In this document: piece by piece, positions 33,411-39,967 of the stretch | Layout of the letters: each line of letters begins with the position of its first letter | How positions within the stretch are numbered: position 1 is the first letter of the stretch | Origin: Anaerolineaceae bacterium | GTDB lineage: Bacteria > Chloroflexota > Anaerolineae > Promineifilales > Promineifilaceae | DNA: 42,519 bases | NCBI GenBank assembly: GCA_002699125.1 | Contig: PABI01000076.1 | Span: forward strand, 1-42,519 | Reading direction: 5' to 3' | Position numbers and translations under genes: made by a program | The notes under the pieces: generated by a model | Databases searched by the model: none | Seen by the model: the letters and a program-made list of their open reading frames with translations, nothing else | Told to the model about the DNA's origin: nothing

Positions 33411-33889
33411 ATCCAAATATTCAACTGCGTGATGTCATAGAAGACGATTTTGATATCTTTTTTGTCCAGCAGCAGGAGCCGGCCGGCGTGCAAATGGCTG
33501 CCTTCACCGCCAAAGACCCCAGTGACCGGGCTGCCTTCGACAAACATTGGGCTAAAGTACGGGCTGATGCGGGCGTGACTATCCAAACCATTTTGTACGA
33601 AGGTGACGTGGCCGGGAGTGTTCTGTGCCACAGCTGGTTTGGTGAACCGGAGATCAGTTACTGGCTGGGCGAGGCATTTTGGGGCAAGAGTATTGCCACG
33701 GCCGCCCTGCAAGAATTTCTAAGCCAGCTGCCCACCCGCCCGCTTTTTGCCCGCGTAGCCCAGGACAACATCGGCTCGCTGCGCGTGCTGCAAAAATGTG
33801 GCTTCATCATCACCGGCGAAGATAAAGGCTTTGCCGAAGGACGCGGCGAGGAAACGGCCGAATTCATTTTAACGCTGCCCGATGAATGA
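33407..33889 (+). CDS. GNAT N-acetyltransferase, RimJ/RimL-like
   Basis: The 160-residue protein fits the RimJ/RimL branch: IQLRDVIEDDFDIFFVQQ at the start, ISYWLGEAFWGKSIATAALQEFL as the acetyl-CoA region and DNIGSLRVLQKCGFIITGE near the end. It would acetylate an N-terminal or small-molecule amine. The start at 33407 shares bases with the stop of the previous gene, and its stop lies 8 nt inside the next gene, so the four genes here are translationally coupled. Confidence 0.9.
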   Translation: MNPNIQLRDVIEDDFDIFFVQQQEPAGVQMAAFTAKDPSDRAAFDKHWAKVRADAGVTIQTILYEGDVAGSVLCHSWFGEPEISYWLGEAFWGKSIATAALQEFLSQLPTRPLFARVAQDNIGSLRVLQKCGFIITGEDKGFAEGRGEETAEFILTLPDE

Positions 33890-34703
33890 ACAGCGTGATA
33901 TTACGATCAACGGTGCCAGCTACTACACGGCACGATTTGGCGCACAGCACGCGCCAGCTTTGCTGCTGCTGCATGGGTTCACCGGCAGCGGCAATAATTG
34001 GGTCGATCATATTGCACTATTCAGCAAGCAGTTTTCAGTGATTACAGTAGATATTTTAGGGCACGGCCGTTCCGCTTCGCCACCAGATCCCAATCGTTAC
34101 ACCATGCCCCACGTAGCCGCCGACCTTATCGCCTTGCTAGATGCCTGGCAGATTGAACAAACAGCGCTGCTGGGCTACTCGATGGGTGGAAGGCTGGCGC
34201 TGTACCTGGCCTGCCACCATCCTTACCGGTTCAGCCACCTCATTTTGGAAAGCAGTTCCCCTGGCCTGGCCGGTGCAGAAGCACGAGCCGAACGCCGCCA
34301 AAACGACGAGGCGCTGGCAGATTGGATTGAGGCTAACGGCATCGAGGCGTTTGTGGGCCGGTGGGAGGCGCTGCCGCTGTGGGCCAGCCAGCAGCAGCTC
34401 GGCACAGAAGCACGACAACGACTGCGCCGGCAGCGACGGCAAAACAATCCCGTGGGGCTGGCCAATTCGCTGCGCGGCATGGGGACGGGGGCGCAGCCAT
34501 CGCTGTGGCCGCAGCTGCCCGCACTCACCCAGCCCACGCTGCTCATTGTCGGGGAGCTGGACACAAAGTTTGTAGCCATTAACCAACAGATGGAAAAACA
34601 GTTGGCCAACGGCCGTCTTCATATTATTCCCCAGGCCGGCCACATGACGCATTTGGAACGGCCGTCTGCCTTTCAAGCCGTCGTCACAAAATTTTTAGCT
34701 TGA
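33882..34703 (+). CDS. menH: Alpha/beta hydrolase, MenH-like
   Basis: The 273 residues are a classic alpha/beta hydrolase: LLLHGFTGSGNNW (oxyanion region), S100 in GYSMGGRLAL, D227 in VGELDTKF and H254 in AGHMTHLERP. The LESSSPGL segment after the nucleophile strand and R-rich lid resemble MenH, which makes SHCHC in menaquinone synthesis by eliminating pyruvate from SEPHCHC. No other men gene lies nearby, so a different hydrolase role is possible. It ends the overlapping cluster starting at NAT. Confidence 0.75.
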   Translation: MNEQRDITINGASYYTARFGAQHAPALLLLHGFTGSGNNWVDHIALFSKQFSVITVDILGHGRSASPPDPNRYTMPHVAADLIALLDAWQIEQTALLGYSMGGRLALYLACHHPYRFSHLILESSSPGLAGAEARAERRQNDEALADWIEANGIEAFVGRWEALPLWASQQQLGTEARQRLRRQRRQNNPVGLANSLRGMGTGAQPSLWPQLPALTQPTLLIVGELDTKFVAINQQMEKQLANGRLHIIPQAGHMTHLERPSAFQAVVTKFLA

Positions 34704-34760
34704 CCTGAACGTCGGAGGAACGCAGAAGGTTAAGATACCGGCTGCTGTGAATTTGGCTCT

Positions 34761-35075
34761 CTAGCCGTCCCTCACAAAGTCGCTGGGAACGCTTTCCATG
34801 AAGACGGCGTCGCCGCTGGTAGCGGCAAGGCGCAGGGCTTTGAGGGGCTTGTATGCCTCGGAATTGTACCATTTGTACGCTTGCTCCAGGCTGGGAAACT
34901 GGATCAGCACCGGGGTGACGGGCTGCCACGTTCCCTCAACGCGGTCGCATTGCCCACCCAGCAACAAGTAGCGTCCGCCGTGCTGCTGCACCGTGGCCAA
35001 CACGCCATTTTTGTACTGGTCCAACTTTACCGGATCGGTTACTTCACGCACATCAAAAAAGCAGTAAGCTGCCAT
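34761..35075 (-). CDS. DUF1330 family protein
   Basis: The 104 residues match the DUF1330 family, a small ferredoxin-like dimeric alpha/beta fold: AYCFFDVREVTDPVKLDQY, GGRYLLLGG and IQFPSLEQAYKWYNSEAYKPLKALR. No biochemical role is established that I know of. AAGGAG lies before the ATG. It follows the methyltransferase gene by 19 nt on the same strand and is probably cotranscribed with it. Confidence 0.9.
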   Translation of the reverse strand: MAAYCFFDVREVTDPVKLDQYKNGVLATVQQHGGRYLLLGGQCDRVEGTWQPVTPVLIQFPSLEQAYKWYNSEAYKPLKALRLAATSGDAVFMESVPSDFVRDG

Positions 35076-35094
35076 TATTTTTCTCCTTAATCAA

Positions 35095-35910
35095 TCATTT
35101 TTTGCATAGAATCATGTGGGAGCGAAACGGGATTTGGATACGGCCGTTTTCCGCGTACCGATTCAACTTCTCCGCCACTTCCCGAATAACAGTTTGCTGG
35201 ATTGCCTTTGACGCCTGGTTGAAACCAGTGGCCATCGGCGTTGCCTGAATGTGGCGCGGCACAAAATCTGTCAGCTCAGGCATGAGCAGATCAAGCTGGG
35301 TCTCCTGCATCTCGATCTGCCCAAAGCCGCTTTCCTGAAGCAGGTTGTAAATTTCCGCGGCATCGGTCAGGGCAAAGGCGGCTTTGAGGCCAACGGCCGT
35401 TTCCACACCCACATGCCGGGCCATCGTTTCCACCAACGTGTAAAAATACGGATTGTCTTCAATGGGCGTCCACAAGCTTACCGCCACGTGCCCATCTTCT
35501 TTTACGACGCGCTGCATTTCAATTAAACTCAGCTGTTTTTCCGGCAAAAATTGCAGCGTTTGGGCACAGAGCGCCACGTCAACACTTTGATCGTCCAAGG
35601 GCAGGTCTGTAGCCAGGGCCACGTGCCATTCAATTGGTGCACCGGCCACCACCGGCAGCGAGCGCGCCACGTCGATCATGCTGGCATTCATATCCACTGC
35701 GGCAATCTTGCCCGTGCTGCCCACAGCTTCGGCAGCGTACCGAGCGGCAGCGCCTGTTCCACAGCCCACGTCCACAATCCACTCACCCTTCTGCGGAGAA
35801 GCAAATTCAACCAGCGCCCGGGCAAAGGGACCAAGGATAGCTGGCGTTAGCACAGTTTGATATCTTTTAGCAGAGTCGCGCGCCAATTGCCACTGAGTAG
35901 AAGCTGTCAT
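35095..35910 (-). CDS. Class I SAM-dependent methyltransferase (UbiE-like)
   Basis: The 271-residue protein has motif I WIVDVGCGTG (44-53), the acidic residue after strand 2 in IAAVDMNASM (near 71), and the later segments VDVALCAQTLQFLPE and MQRVVKEDGHVAVSLW. These belong to the Methyltransf_11/25 group acting on small molecules or quinones. The substrate is unknown. It heads a two-gene unit with the DUF1330 gene and is divergent from the HxlR regulator, which may control it through the 187-nt shared region. Confidence 0.9.
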   Translation of the reverse strand: MTASTQWQLARDSAKRYQTVLTPAILGPFARALVEFASPQKGEWIVDVGCGTGAAARYAAEAVGSTGKIAAVDMNASMIDVARSLPVVAGAPIEWHVALATDLPLDDQSVDVALCAQTLQFLPEKQLSLIEMQRVVKEDGHVAVSLWTPIEDNPYFYTLVETMARHVGVETAVGLKAAFALTDAAEIYNLLQESGFGQIEMQETQLDLLMPELTDFVPRHIQATPMATGFNQASKAIQQTVIREVAEKLNRYAENGRIQIPFRSHMILCKK

Positions 35911-36014
35911 TTGTCACTTATCCTTTTTGTTGGGTTAGGAAACGGCCGTAGCCCATCAAAATCACGGGTCCGCTTCAGATTAACAAGCCAGCGTCGGATC
36001 GAATAGTTCAAAAA

Positions 36015-36059
36015 TTGAACTGGTCGGCACTTTGCCCTAGAATGTAGACTGTGTCTACA
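36015..36059 (+). promoter_or_regulatory. Promoter and palindromic operator of the HxlR gene
   Basis: TTGAAC (36015-36020), a 17-nt spacer and TAGAAT (36038-36043) form a good promoter. The perfect inverted repeat TGTAGAC-TGT-GTCTACA (36043-36059) overlaps the -10 edge and the transcription start, as for an autorepressor. A second palindrome, AGTTCAA-AAA-TTGAACT (36004-36020), covers the -35 box. Confidence 0.7.
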
Positions 36060-36097
36060 AGAGATAACAGTTGCTGGACTAACAACGGAGTGCCTTT

Positions 36098-36787
36098 ATG
36101 TATAAATATGGACAATATTGCCCTGTCGCCAAAGCGGTCGAGATTTTGGGCGACCGGTGGACGTTGTTGATCGTGCGGGATTTGCTCACAGGAACCTGTC
36201 ACTTCAATGAGCTGGAGCGCGGCTTGCCCGGCATTTCACGCGGGCTGCTGGCGGAACGGCTGCGCAGATTGGAGCGCATGGAGTTAGTGGAAAAGGTGGA
36301 CCTGGCGAACGGCCGTAAACGCACTGCCTACTACCTCACCGAAGCCGGCCAGGAGCTGCAATCGGTGATCAATTCGCTGCTGGTATGGGGGGCACGCTGG
36401 GCGTTCGAGGAACCAGAAGAAGATGAACTGGACCCGGTTCTGCTAATGTGGTGGATGCGCAGCCGCGTCTGCGTAGAAGAACTGCCTGAAGAGCGGGTGG
36501 TGGTACGCTTCGATTTTCAAGGGGCAAAGTACGAAACGTTCTGGCTCCTGCTCAGCAAAGAAGATGTTTCCGTTTGCCTGACCGATCCCGGGTTTGATCT
36601 CGATTTGCTGGTCACGGCGGATCTCTCCGCGTTTTTCCAAATCTGGCTGGGGCGGTTCACTTTTGATGACGCGCTGAGAGAAAATTTGATTGAAGTAGAC
36701 GGCATTCCCGCCCTGGCCGATGCTTTACCAGACTGGTTTGCGTACAGTCTGGCCGCCCCCGCGGTGCGCGCGGCTAAGATAGAATGA
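36098..36787 (+). CDS. HxlR-family winged-helix regulator with C-terminal SCP2-like domain
   Basis: Residues 1-105 are an HxlR winged helix: CPVAKAVEILGDRWTLLIVRDLL, FNELERGLPGISRGLLAERLRRLE and the wing YYLTEAG. C8 matches the N-terminal cysteine that senses oxidants or electrophiles in some relatives (YodB, HypR). Residues about 115-229 are an extension with an SCP2-like look, more than twice the usual HxlR length, which could bind a hydrophobic ligand. The palindrome at 36043-36059 suggests autoregulation. It is divergent from the methyltransferase gene. Confidence 0.9.
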   Translation: MYKYGQYCPVAKAVEILGDRWTLLIVRDLLTGTCHFNELERGLPGISRGLLAERLRRLERMELVEKVDLANGRKRTAYYLTEAGQELQSVINSLLVWGARWAFEEPEEDELDPVLLMWWMRSRVCVEELPEERVVVRFDFQGAKYETFWLLLSKEDVSVCLTDPGFDLDLLVTADLSAFFQIWLGRFTFDDALRENLIEVDGIPALADALPDWFAYSLAAPAVRAAKIE

Positions 36788-36794
36788 CCACCTA

Positions 36795-37166
36795 TCAGGC
36801 GGCGCCAGCCATCTGGAACACCATTGGGCTAAAATAAGGAATCAGCCAAATCACCCACACGGCAACGCTGAATTTGTGAAAATTCCGGATAGCGTTTTCA
36901 TCCTTCCTTAGTAAAACGGCCGTGGCCCACAGTGCATGGATAAACATCAGGATGATGGCCGCCAGGCCGCTTATGCCATGCACATCATAGGTCAGCCCCC
37001 CTACCATCTCAAACATCAGGCCGGTGCCCCAGGTGTCGCAAACAATGCCCAGCCAAAAGAAAGCCAGGTGCCATACCTTTAAACGGCCGGCAAAACGCTC
37101 ACTCCAAACGCCAATCGAATAAAAAACCAGGGCCAGGTTAATAATGATTACTGTCATCCCACTCAT
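36795..37166 (-). CDS. HsmA-like four-helix membrane protein
   Basis: The 123 residues form four membrane helices: INLALVFYSIGVWSERF, VWHLAFFWLGIVCDTWGTGLM, SGLAAIILMFIHALWATAVLL and FHKFSVAVWVIWLIPYF. This matches a small family annotated HsmA-like in databases, as I remember; function unknown. Conserved His and Asp residues inside the helices (the HLAFFWLGIVCDT part) could bind a cofactor. AAGGAA lies 8 nt before the ATG. It converges with the HxlR gene, with 7 nt between the stops. Confidence 0.75.
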   Translation of the reverse strand: MSGMTVIIINLALVFYSIGVWSERFAGRLKVWHLAFFWLGIVCDTWGTGLMFEMVGGLTYDVHGISGLAAIILMFIHALWATAVLLRKDENAIRNFHKFSVAVWVIWLIPYFSPMVFQMAGAA

Positions 37167-37312
37167 GTTGACGATTCCTTTCTCAAAGCTCGACCATTTT
37201 CCATGATTGTAGTGTGCCCCGGTCGATTGTTAGTAGAAAAAAGTCATGTAATTCAAAGTACTTTCCACCAATTTCGTCGGGATTATTGAGCCTTCCTGTT
37301 CCTGTCAGGATG

Positions 37313-37341
37313 TTTCAAAAGAAATGCGAGTCAGCTACAAT
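37313..37341 (+). promoter_or_regulatory. Predicted promoter with -10 box 6 nt before the start (leaderless candidate)
   Basis: TTTCAA (37313-37318), a 17-nt spacer and TACAAT (37336-37341) are followed by 6 nt and the ATG at 37348. No Shine-Dalgarno is present. A live promoter is expected if the TGA-containing gene is functional. Confidence 0.4.
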
Positions 37342-37347
37342 AAACAT

Positions 37348-37755
37348 ATGGAAATTGAGTACTATTCCCCTCCGCTGCTGATTTACGACGGCGACTGCGG
37401 TTTTTGAGACAAGTCAGCACGGCTCGTGGAGTCGTGGACCAACGGCCGTATCAAACCACAGCCCTGGCAAGCCATCCCGGAACAAATGTCTGCCCTAGGT
37501 TTGACTGATGATGACGGCATGACGCAGGTCTGGTTTGTGGATGAAGACGGCCGTCTGACCGGCGGAGCCGAGGCGGTGAATCGGGCGATGCGGTATTGTT
37601 GGTGGATACGGCCGTTTACCTACCTCTACTTTCTCCCTGGCATCCGCCAACTGCAAGATTGGGCCTACCGCTGGGTGGCAGAGAATCGGTATCGGCTGCC
37701 GGGGAGTACGCCGCAGTGTGCCTTGCCATCTGCAGAAGTGAACAGTAAAAAGTGA
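37348..37755 (+). CDS. DCC-family (DUF393) thiol-disulfide oxidoreductase; TGA at the second active-site Cys, candidate selenoprotein
   Basis: Read from the ATG at 37348 to the TGA at 37753, the frame is open except for one TGA at 37405-37407 (codon 20). Around it the translation is I-Y-D-G-D-C-G-F-TGA-D-K-S-A-R-L-V. The DCC family is named for D-x-x-C-x-x-C, so TGA falls exactly at the second catalytic Cys. Downstream the frame continues with family features: VWFVDEDGRLTGGAEAV, a Trp/Tyr-rich part and YRWVAENRYRLPG near the end. If TGA is read as selenocysteine the product is 135 residues with a Cys-x-x-Sec site. A hairpin with SECIS geometry follows. The alternative is a nonsense mutation or sequencing error (TGC/TGT to TGA); the intact remaining frame and the hairpin argue against old decay. 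selA, selB, selC and selD are not in this window. Confidence 0.75.
37405..37439 (+). promoter_or_regulatory. SECIS-like hairpin directly after the in-frame TGA
   Basis: After TGA (37405-37407), CACGGCTC (37418-37425) pairs with GAGTCGTG (37429-37436) over 8 bp with one G-U around the loop GTG (37426-37428). A lower stem GTC (37413-37415) with GAC (37437-37439) adds 3 bp, leaving AG bulged on the 5' side. The loop begins 18 nt after TGA and starts with G. As I recall, the published bacterial SECIS consensus asks for 16-37 nt from UGA to the loop, a loop of 3-14 nt and a G in its first two positions, and this fits. Confidence 0.65.
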
Positions 37756-37758
37756 AAA

Positions 37759-37827
37759 GTAGGGGCGAGCCAGTTGTTCAACGCTTTGGCCAAACAAGAG
37801 ACCTTCTCACCAACTGGCTCGCCCTAC
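37759..37827. repeat. GTAGGGGCG inverted-repeat element before the GNAT gene
   Basis: The left arm GTAGGGGCGAGCCAGTTG (37759-37776) and right arm CAACTGGCTCGCCCTAC (37811-37827) are complementary except for one missing base, around 34 nt. It shares its end sequence with the palindrome at 28047-28074. Confidence 0.9.
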
Positions 37828-37836
37828 ACCTCCAAA

Positions 37837-38619
37837 ATGATTGAACCCTTGTCAAAGAAACAGTGCCAACTGCTGGCACAGCACCTGCCAGATGGTCCAC
37901 AAACGGTGATCTCGCGAGCCCATTTGCGGTGGGGCACGGCGCGGGCTTACGCGGTGGGGTTGTCAAATGACGGGTTTGAAACGGCCGTCATCGAAGACCC
38001 CGGCTGCCCCGGTGAACCGATGGTCTTTGGCCACAATCCCCGGCAAATCGCCAACCTCATGCCTCGCATCCCTGACTGGTTCTGCGTCAACGTCGCCACC
38101 GAACTGGCCGAGGAAGTGGCTCTGCTGCTAGCCGAGCAAATGGGCTGCCCCGTGCGCCAGCAGGGTGATGTTTACCACATTCTCACCCAGCCACCGCCAG
38201 CCAATTTACTAAACCAGTCCGATGTCCGCCTGCTCACCGCAGACGATCTTCCCTTGCTTCAAGCCGCACCTCCAGAACTGCGTGGTCCCAATCCAGAACA
38301 TCTGCTGCACCAAACGGCCGCTGCCGGAGCCATCATCAACGATCAGCTTGTAGCCATCGCCCAAAATTATGCGCTCACAGAAGGGTACGGCGACATTGGC
38401 GTCTTCACACTGCCTGACTGGCGCGGTCACGGGTTGGCAGCCGCCGCAGCGGCACACGTGGCCCAATGGTTACAGGGGAACGGCCGTATCCCCGTCTGGA
38501 GCTGCGGCGAGCAAAACCAGGCCAGTTTGCGCGTGGCAGAAAAATTAGGCTTTGTGGAAAACGGCCGTCGCGTGTATCTTATTCTTCAAGATCAAACAGC
38601 AACAGATTTCGCAGATTAA
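37837..38619 (+). CDS. GNAT-family N-acetyltransferase
   Basis: The 260-residue protein has a divergent N-terminal half (about 1-130) and a GNAT C-terminal half with DIGVFTLPDWRGHGLAAAAAAHVAQWL (acetyl-CoA loop) and NQASLRVAEKLGF. The two-part plan resembles the GCN5-like FR47 group. Acceptor unknown. I start at the ATG at 37837; a longer frame from 37774 would translate half of the inverted-repeat element and is unlikely. Three ACGGCCGT copies encode T-A-V and N-G-R. Confidence 0.85.
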   Translation: MIEPLSKKQCQLLAQHLPDGPQTVISRAHLRWGTARAYAVGLSNDGFETAVIEDPGCPGEPMVFGHNPRQIANLMPRIPDWFCVNVATELAEEVALLLAEQMGCPVRQQGDVYHILTQPPPANLLNQSDVRLLTADDLPLLQAAPPELRGPNPEHLLHQTAAAGAIINDQLVAIAQNYALTEGYGDIGVFTLPDWRGHGLAAAAAAHVAQWLQGNGRIPVWSCGEQNQASLRVAEKLGFVENGRRVYLILQDQTATDFAD

Positions 38620-38635
38620 AAAGATTCTTATTTTT

Positions 38636-38660
38636 CTCTGCGCCTCTGCATCTCTGCGTT
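38636..38660 (+). repeat. 25-bp dispersed repeat, copy 2 (intergenic)
   Basis: This segment differs from 12026-12050 at one of 25 positions. It lies between the GNAT gene and the AAGGAG site of the next gene. It contains three spaced CTCTGC words. Confidence 0.85.
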
Positions 38661-38685
38661 AAATTACTTTTTAAGGAGTGCACCG

Positions 38686-39180
38686 ATGACCATCTTCATC
38701 CAATTTTGCGCCGGGGCCAAGATGCGCCATGATTTTAGCGACCAGATTCAGGTGCGCTACCCGCACCCAACGGGCGAAAAGTTCGACACCTGGATCAGTG
38801 GTGAAGAGGTGATGAGTCGCCTCAAAACGATGTCGCGCGAGCAGCTTATCCACAGCTTTAGTCGCATGAACTGGACTGAAGCTAAAGTCGCACTCCAGCG
38901 CGAGCTAGACGAAGGCAAAAGCAAAGCACGGCGCGACCTGAAGGACCGTCTGGCAGACAAGGTGGAAGACAGCATCGGCGGCAACATTTTTGGTGACACG
39001 CTGGCGGACAACATCCGCGGCGTGGATAGCAATGTGGACCCGCGCGACCAGGAAAAAGCGCTGTGGCAGGAGCGGCTGCACCATGACGGCTTTCGGGCCG
39101 TGGCGCTGGAGCTGGCCTGGATCAATCTGGAGGGCACCTTCCCCGATGAGCCAACGGCCGAACCGGATGATTGGGTATGA
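38686..39180 (+). CDS. Hypothetical charged cytoplasmic protein
   Basis: I do not recognise this 164-residue protein. The first 45 residues are mixed strand/loop (TIFIQFCAGAKMRHDF). The middle (about 45-100) is strongly charged and helical (REQLIHSFSRMNWTEAKVALQRELDEGKSKARRDLKDRLADKVEDSIG), with coiled-coil character. The end is acidic. No signal peptide, membrane helix or catalytic motif is seen. AAGGAG lies before the ATG, which supports translation. A terminator follows after about 50 nt. Confidence 0.75.
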   Translation: MTIFIQFCAGAKMRHDFSDQIQVRYPHPTGEKFDTWISGEEVMSRLKTMSREQLIHSFSRMNWTEAKVALQRELDEGKSKARRDLKDRLADKVEDSIGGNIFGDTLADNIRGVDSNVDPRDQEKALWQERLHHDGFRAVALELAWINLEGTFPDEPTAEPDDWV

Positions 39181-39229
39181 CGATTTACGACTAACGATTT
39201 ACAATTGACGCCTGATCGTTATTTGTGGG

Positions 39230-39262
39230 AGCCGGGGCTTGTTAGTGAGCCTCGGCTTTTTT
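39230..39262 (+). terminator. Intrinsic terminator 14 nt before the CPBP protease start
   Basis: AGCCGGGGCT (39230-39239) pairs with AGCCTCGGCT (39249-39258) over 10 bp with one G-U, followed by T to 39262. GGAGG of the next gene begins 4 nt later, so no promoter fits between the terminator and the next start codon. Confidence 0.85.
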
Positions 39263-39276
39263 GTTGGAGGTGGATG

Positions 39277-39966
39277 ATGCGTAACTGGCTGCTTTCTGTG
39301 AATGGTGTTTTGCTTACGGCCGTATGCCTCACCCTCATCGCCGCCCTAGAAAACAGTGTTTTGCCCTGGGCTCCCTTCTTTGTGGTGCAGGCAGTGCTGG
39401 CCCTGGCCATTCCACTGGCGCTCAAAACGTACCGCTTTGGCAGCCTGCGGGCCGTGCGCTGGTGGCACTGGCTGGCAGGGATCGCTGCGGCCGTATTGAT
39501 TCAAGTTGTCGGCGGGCTGTTTTTGGGATTGTTGGTACCCAATCTATTTGGCAGTCCGGGGGAGACCGCCGTAGATATTGGCGCCGCACTGATGGCTATG
39601 TATGAAACGGCCGCTGCTCGTCTCAACAGTGACCCGGCTACGATCCAAACCGCCTACATGGTGATGATCTTCCTCTGGGCGGCCGTGGGTGAAGAGTTGT
39701 TCTATCGTGGCTACATGCAGGGGACGCTGGAAAAACGCCTGAATTTCAACCGGGCCATGCTCATCTCCGCCGGATTTTTTGCCCTGCGCCACGCCACCCA
39801 ACTGCTCCTGCTCTGGCCCGGCTATCCCGTTATTGCCGCGCTTGCATGGATGACCTTCAGCTTTGCCTTTGGTCTGTTGATGAGCTATCTTTACAAGCGG
39901 ACAAACAGCCTGATCTTGCCCATCTTTGTTCACTTTATCCTCAACACCATTCCGCTGCTAGGATAA
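39277..39966 (+). CDS. CPBP-family intramembrane glutamic endopeptidase (CAAX protease-like)
   Basis: The 229-residue membrane protein has the CPBP (Abi/Rce1-like) catalytic motifs: E139-E140-L-F-Y-R144, F-A-L-R-H172 and H219-F-I-L-N223, spread over the last four helices. It would cut peptides inside the membrane; bacterial members act in bacteriocin self-immunity, signalling or protein maturation, and the target here is unknown. The ATG at 39277 is preferred because GGAGG is 6 nt before it; the ATG one codon upstream has only 3 nt. A terminator hairpin lies immediately upstream, so expression depends on read-through. Only 1 nt separates its stop from the SpoIIE-type phosphatase gene. Confidence 0.9.
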   Translation: MRNWLLSVNGVLLTAVCLTLIAALENSVLPWAPFFVVQAVLALAIPLALKTYRFGSLRAVRWWHWLAGIAAAVLIQVVGGLFLGLLVPNLFGSPGETAVDIGAALMAMYETAAARLNSDPATIQTAYMVMIFLWAAVGEELFYRGYMQGTLEKRLNFNRAMLISAGFFALRHATQLLLLWPGYPVIAALAWMTFSFAFGLLMSYLYKRTNSLILPIFVHFILNTIPLLG

Positions 39967-39967
39967 C

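Noticed and set aside
37348..37425. Treating the DCC gene as starting after the TGA, at a GTG at 37426
   Set aside because: This would drop the D-x-x-C active site and conserved N-terminal strand, and the upstream 19 codons are in the same frame and match the family.
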